Shown here piece by piece: positions 5,684 through 7,015 of a DNA stretch of 7,015 nucleotides. The stretch covers positions 1 through 7,015 of the forward strand of contig CAKTQP010000068.1 of the NCBI GenBank assembly GCA_934597165.1. Reading direction: 5' to 3'. The notes below the pieces were generated by a model, which was not told the DNA's origin, ran no database searches, and worked only from the letters and a program-made list of their open reading frames with translations. A program made the position numbers and the translations under genes. Numbering within the stretch: the stretch's first letter is position 1; each line of letters starts with the position of its first letter. The stretch comes from an uncultured Oscillospiraceae bacterium (GTDB lineage: Bacteria > Bacillota > Clostridia > Oscillospirales > Oscillospiraceae).

Positions 5684-6385
5684 ATGTTTTCCATGCTCAT
5701 CCTGCTCCTGCTCCAAGGCAACTTCACCGCCCTGCGGCTGGGTGCTCAAGGCTCCTTTCCCAAACCGCTCTCCGCCCAGGAGGAACGGCGCTGCCTGGAA
5801 CTGGCCGCCGCCGGCGACCAGGCGGCACGGGGGAAACTCATCGAACACAACCTGCGTTTGGTGGCGCACATCGTCAAAAAATACTACACCCAGATCGGCG
5901 GCGACACCGACGACCTCATCTCCATCGGCACCCTGGGTCTCATCAAAGCGGTCAACACCTACAACATGGAGAAGAAGATCAAACTGGCCACCTACGCCGC
6001 CCGGTGCATCGAAAACGAGGTGCTCATGTACCTGCGCAAGACCCGTCGGCTGGCAGGGGAGGTGTCCCTGAACGACGCCCTGGATCAGGAGGACGAGGGG
6101 AGCGCTCTGTCTCTGATGGACGTCATCCGGGTGGAGGACACCATGTTGGAGGATTTGAACACCCGGGACGCCTGCCAGCAGGTGCGGGATGTGGTGGAAC
6201 GGTGTCTGACCGACCGGGAGAAGCTGGTCATTGTGCGCCGGTATGGATTGGACGGGAACCCGCCTCAGACCCAACGGGAGGTGGCTAGCCAGTGTGGCAT
6301 TTCCCGGTCCTATGTGAGCCGGATCGAGAAGAAGGCGTTGGGGAAGCTGCGGGAGGAGTTTGAGGAGGGGGGAGACTCTGCGTAA
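5684..6385 (+). CDS. sigK: Sporulation sigma factor SigK, with pro-sequence-like N-terminus
   Basis: A sigma factor of 233 residues (B. subtilis SigK 241) that directs RNA polymerase to late mother-cell sporulation genes. Residues 1-24 are hydrophobic at first (MLILLLL at 4-10), resembling the pro-sequence that SpoIVFB removes in Bacillus. SFPKPLSAQEE (24-34), IEHNLRLVAHIVKKY (53-67) and DLISIGTLGLIKAV (77-90) form the start and region 2, and ATYAARCIENE continues it. The region 4 helix-turn-helix is TQREVASQCGISRSY plus VSRIEKKAL (196-219). SigE is the main alternative: KAVNTYNMEKKIKLATYA is SigE-like, but FPKPLS, AHIVKKY and ISRSYVSRIEK favour SigK. The gene is uninterrupted, with no skin-type insertion. 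An in-frame upstream ATG at 5630 lacks a Shine-Dalgarno and lies in the repeat, so ATG 5684 with AAGGGGG was chosen. Confidence 0.92.
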   Translation: MFSMLILLLLQGNFTALRLGAQGSFPKPLSAQEERRCLELAAAGDQAARGKLIEHNLRLVAHIVKKYYTQIGGDTDDLISIGTLGLIKAVNTYNMEKKIKLATYAARCIENEVLMYLRKTRRLAGEVSLNDALDQEDEGSALSLMDVIRVEDTMLEDLNTRDACQQVRDVVERCLTDREKLVIVRRYGLDGNPPQTQREVASQCGISRSYVSRIEKKALGKLREEFEEGGDSA

Positions 6386-6419
6386 AGGGAGAACCCCCGG
6401 CGAGGGTTCTCCCTCTTTT
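6386..6419 (+). terminator. Intrinsic terminator after sigK
   Basis: A perfect 11-bp stem (AGGGAGAACCC, 6386-6396, with GGGTTCTCCCT, 6404-6414; 7-base loop) begins on the base after the TAA stop and is followed by CTTTT. The U-tract is short but the stem is strong. Confidence 0.85.
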
Positions 6420-6472
6420 CGTCTGCGACGAAAATTCACCCTCTCCTGCGCTATTGAACGCAAAGGGTATTT

Positions 6473-6510
6473 CGGCATCTGCGGATGCCGACCAGGGGCC
6501 TTGCCCCTGG
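6473..6510. repeat. Paired palindromes of an intergenic repeat type
   Basis: Two perfect hairpins stand side by side: CGGCATC, loop TGCG, GATGCCG (6473-6490), then CCAGGGGC, loop CTT, GCCCCTGG (6492-6510). They lack a T-tract, so they are not typical terminators. They look like the REP-like palindromes common between genes in GC-rich Clostridia. Membership of a dispersed family is inferred. The rest of the gap, 6511-6607, shows no gene, only a further short GCCC/GGGC stem near 6565. Confidence 0.6.
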
Positions 6511-6607
6511 ACCCCACTTCCTTTTCTTCCATGAAGCAAAAGAAAGCGAAAAGAAGTTTAGTTGCCCTGCGGGGCTTGTGTTTCGAAGAGGAAGTTGAAA
6601 GTTTTGA

Positions 6608-6636
6608 TTGTTGTGCCGCTTCATTTCCAGTATAAT
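6608..6636 (+). promoter_or_regulatory. Sigma-A type promoter of the sirtuin gene
   Basis: TTGTTG (6608-6613), a 17-base spacer and a perfect TATAAT (6631-6636). Transcription would start near 6643, giving a leader of about 53 bases. Confidence 0.75.
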
Positions 6637-6660
6637 AGAGTCATACGCAAGACAACCACA

Positions 6661-6674
6661 GGGGGCAAACCCCC
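6661..6674 (+). promoter_or_regulatory. GC hairpin in the sirtuin mRNA leader
   Basis: GGGGG (6661-6665), loop CAAA, CCCCC (6670-6674) forms a short, very stable stem between the promoter and the ribosome binding site. It ends 10 bases before AGGAGG (6685-6690), so it leaves that site free. No T-tract follows, so it is not a terminator. Its role is unknown. Confidence 0.45.
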
Positions 6675-6695
6675 GGACGCACCAAGGAGGAAGCC

Positions 6696-7015
6696 ATGGA
6701 CGAGAACAGAAAGACCTTACAACAGTGGGTGGACGAGAGCAGCAACATCGTCTTTTTCGGCGGCGCTGGGATGTCTACCGAGAGCGGCGTGCCCGATTTC
6801 CGCAGCAAGGATGGCCTGTACAATCAGTGCTACGATGAACCGCCTGAGACCATCATCTCCCACAGCTATTTTGTCAGCTATCCCGAGAAGTTCTATCGGT
6901 TCTACCGGGACAAGATGCTGCCCCTGAACGCGGAACCCAACATCGGCCACCTGAAGCTGGCGGAGCTGGAAGCGGCGGGCAAGCTCCGGGCGGTGCTGAC
7001 CCAGAACATTGACGG
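6696..7015 (+). CDS. Sirtuin (SIR2/CobB-type) NAD-dependent deacylase, 3' end cut by window edge
   Basis: Removes acyl groups from protein lysines using NAD+, giving nicotinamide and O-acyl-ADP-ribose, in the cytoplasm. Only the first 106 codons, somewhat under half of a typical ~240-residue bacterial sirtuin, are in the window. Seen: the Rossmann NAD-binding motif GAGMSTESGVPDFRS at residues 23-37; PNIGH (81-85), where the family usually has PN-x-x-H; and TQNID (102-106), the start of the TQNIDGLH motif. The catalytic His, expected some 15-20 residues further on, and the zinc cysteines lie beyond the edge and cannot be checked. AGGAGG (6685-6690) is 5 bases before the ATG. The gene has its own promoter. 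Family assignment is firm; acyl preference is unknown. Confidence 0.93.
   Translation, partial: MDENRKTLQQWVDESSNIVFFGGAGMSTESGVPDFRSKDGLYNQCYDEPPETIISHSYFVSYPEKFYRFYRDKMLPLNAEPNIGHLKLAELEAAGKLRAVLTQNID

Noticed and set aside
5441..6532. A 363-codon open frame on the minus strand spanning sigK, its terminator and part of the repeat array
   Set aside because: It runs through a terminator and a non-coding tandem repeat whose frame changes with each unit. sigK on the opposite strand explains the region.

Overview
The window reads as chromosomal DNA from a GC-rich, spore-forming member of the Clostridia (Bacillota), most like gut Oscillospiraceae of the Flavonifractor/Lawsonibacter/Intestinimonas type. 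That placement is inferred from the GC-rich third codon positions, the AGGAGG-type ribosome binding sites, the sporulation sigma factor SigK, and abundant short palindromic intergenic repeats. No database search was possible, so the genus is a guess.

Layout, left to right. Positions 1-712 (minus) hold a uridine phosphorylase gene (udp) whose 3' end is cut by the window edge. A 273-base divergent intergenic region carries the udp promoter on the minus strand and a promoter for the next gene on the plus strand. Positions 986-3229 (plus) encode a 747-residue aconitase-superfamily hydratase with all three iron-sulfur cysteines, followed by a strong terminator. After a purine-rich spacer comes a promoter with an operator-like inverted repeat, then 3543-5192 (plus), a Na+/phosphate cotransporter fused to a PhoU-like domain, also closed by a terminator. 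Positions 5261-5635 hold three tandem copies of a 125-bp unit in which every copy can fold into four hairpins. The array stops where a candidate sigma-E/SpoIIID-type promoter begins in front of sigK (5684-6385, plus). After the sigK terminator lies a second kind of palindromic repeat, then a promoter and the 5' part of a sirtuin gene (6696 to the right edge).

The genes look like separate single-gene transcription units: each complete one has its own promoter-like sequence and terminator. They cover pyrimidine nucleoside salvage, an uncharacterised hydration/dehydration reaction, phosphate uptake, late mother-cell sporulation transcription and NAD-dependent deacylation. I see no operon and no obvious multi-gene defence, mobile or biosynthetic system.

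The most interesting signals are non-coding: the structured 125-bp tandem array beside sigK, the compact control region of sigK, the inverted repeat around the -10 of the transporter gene, and an enzyme family member with a well-kept active site but unknown substrate.
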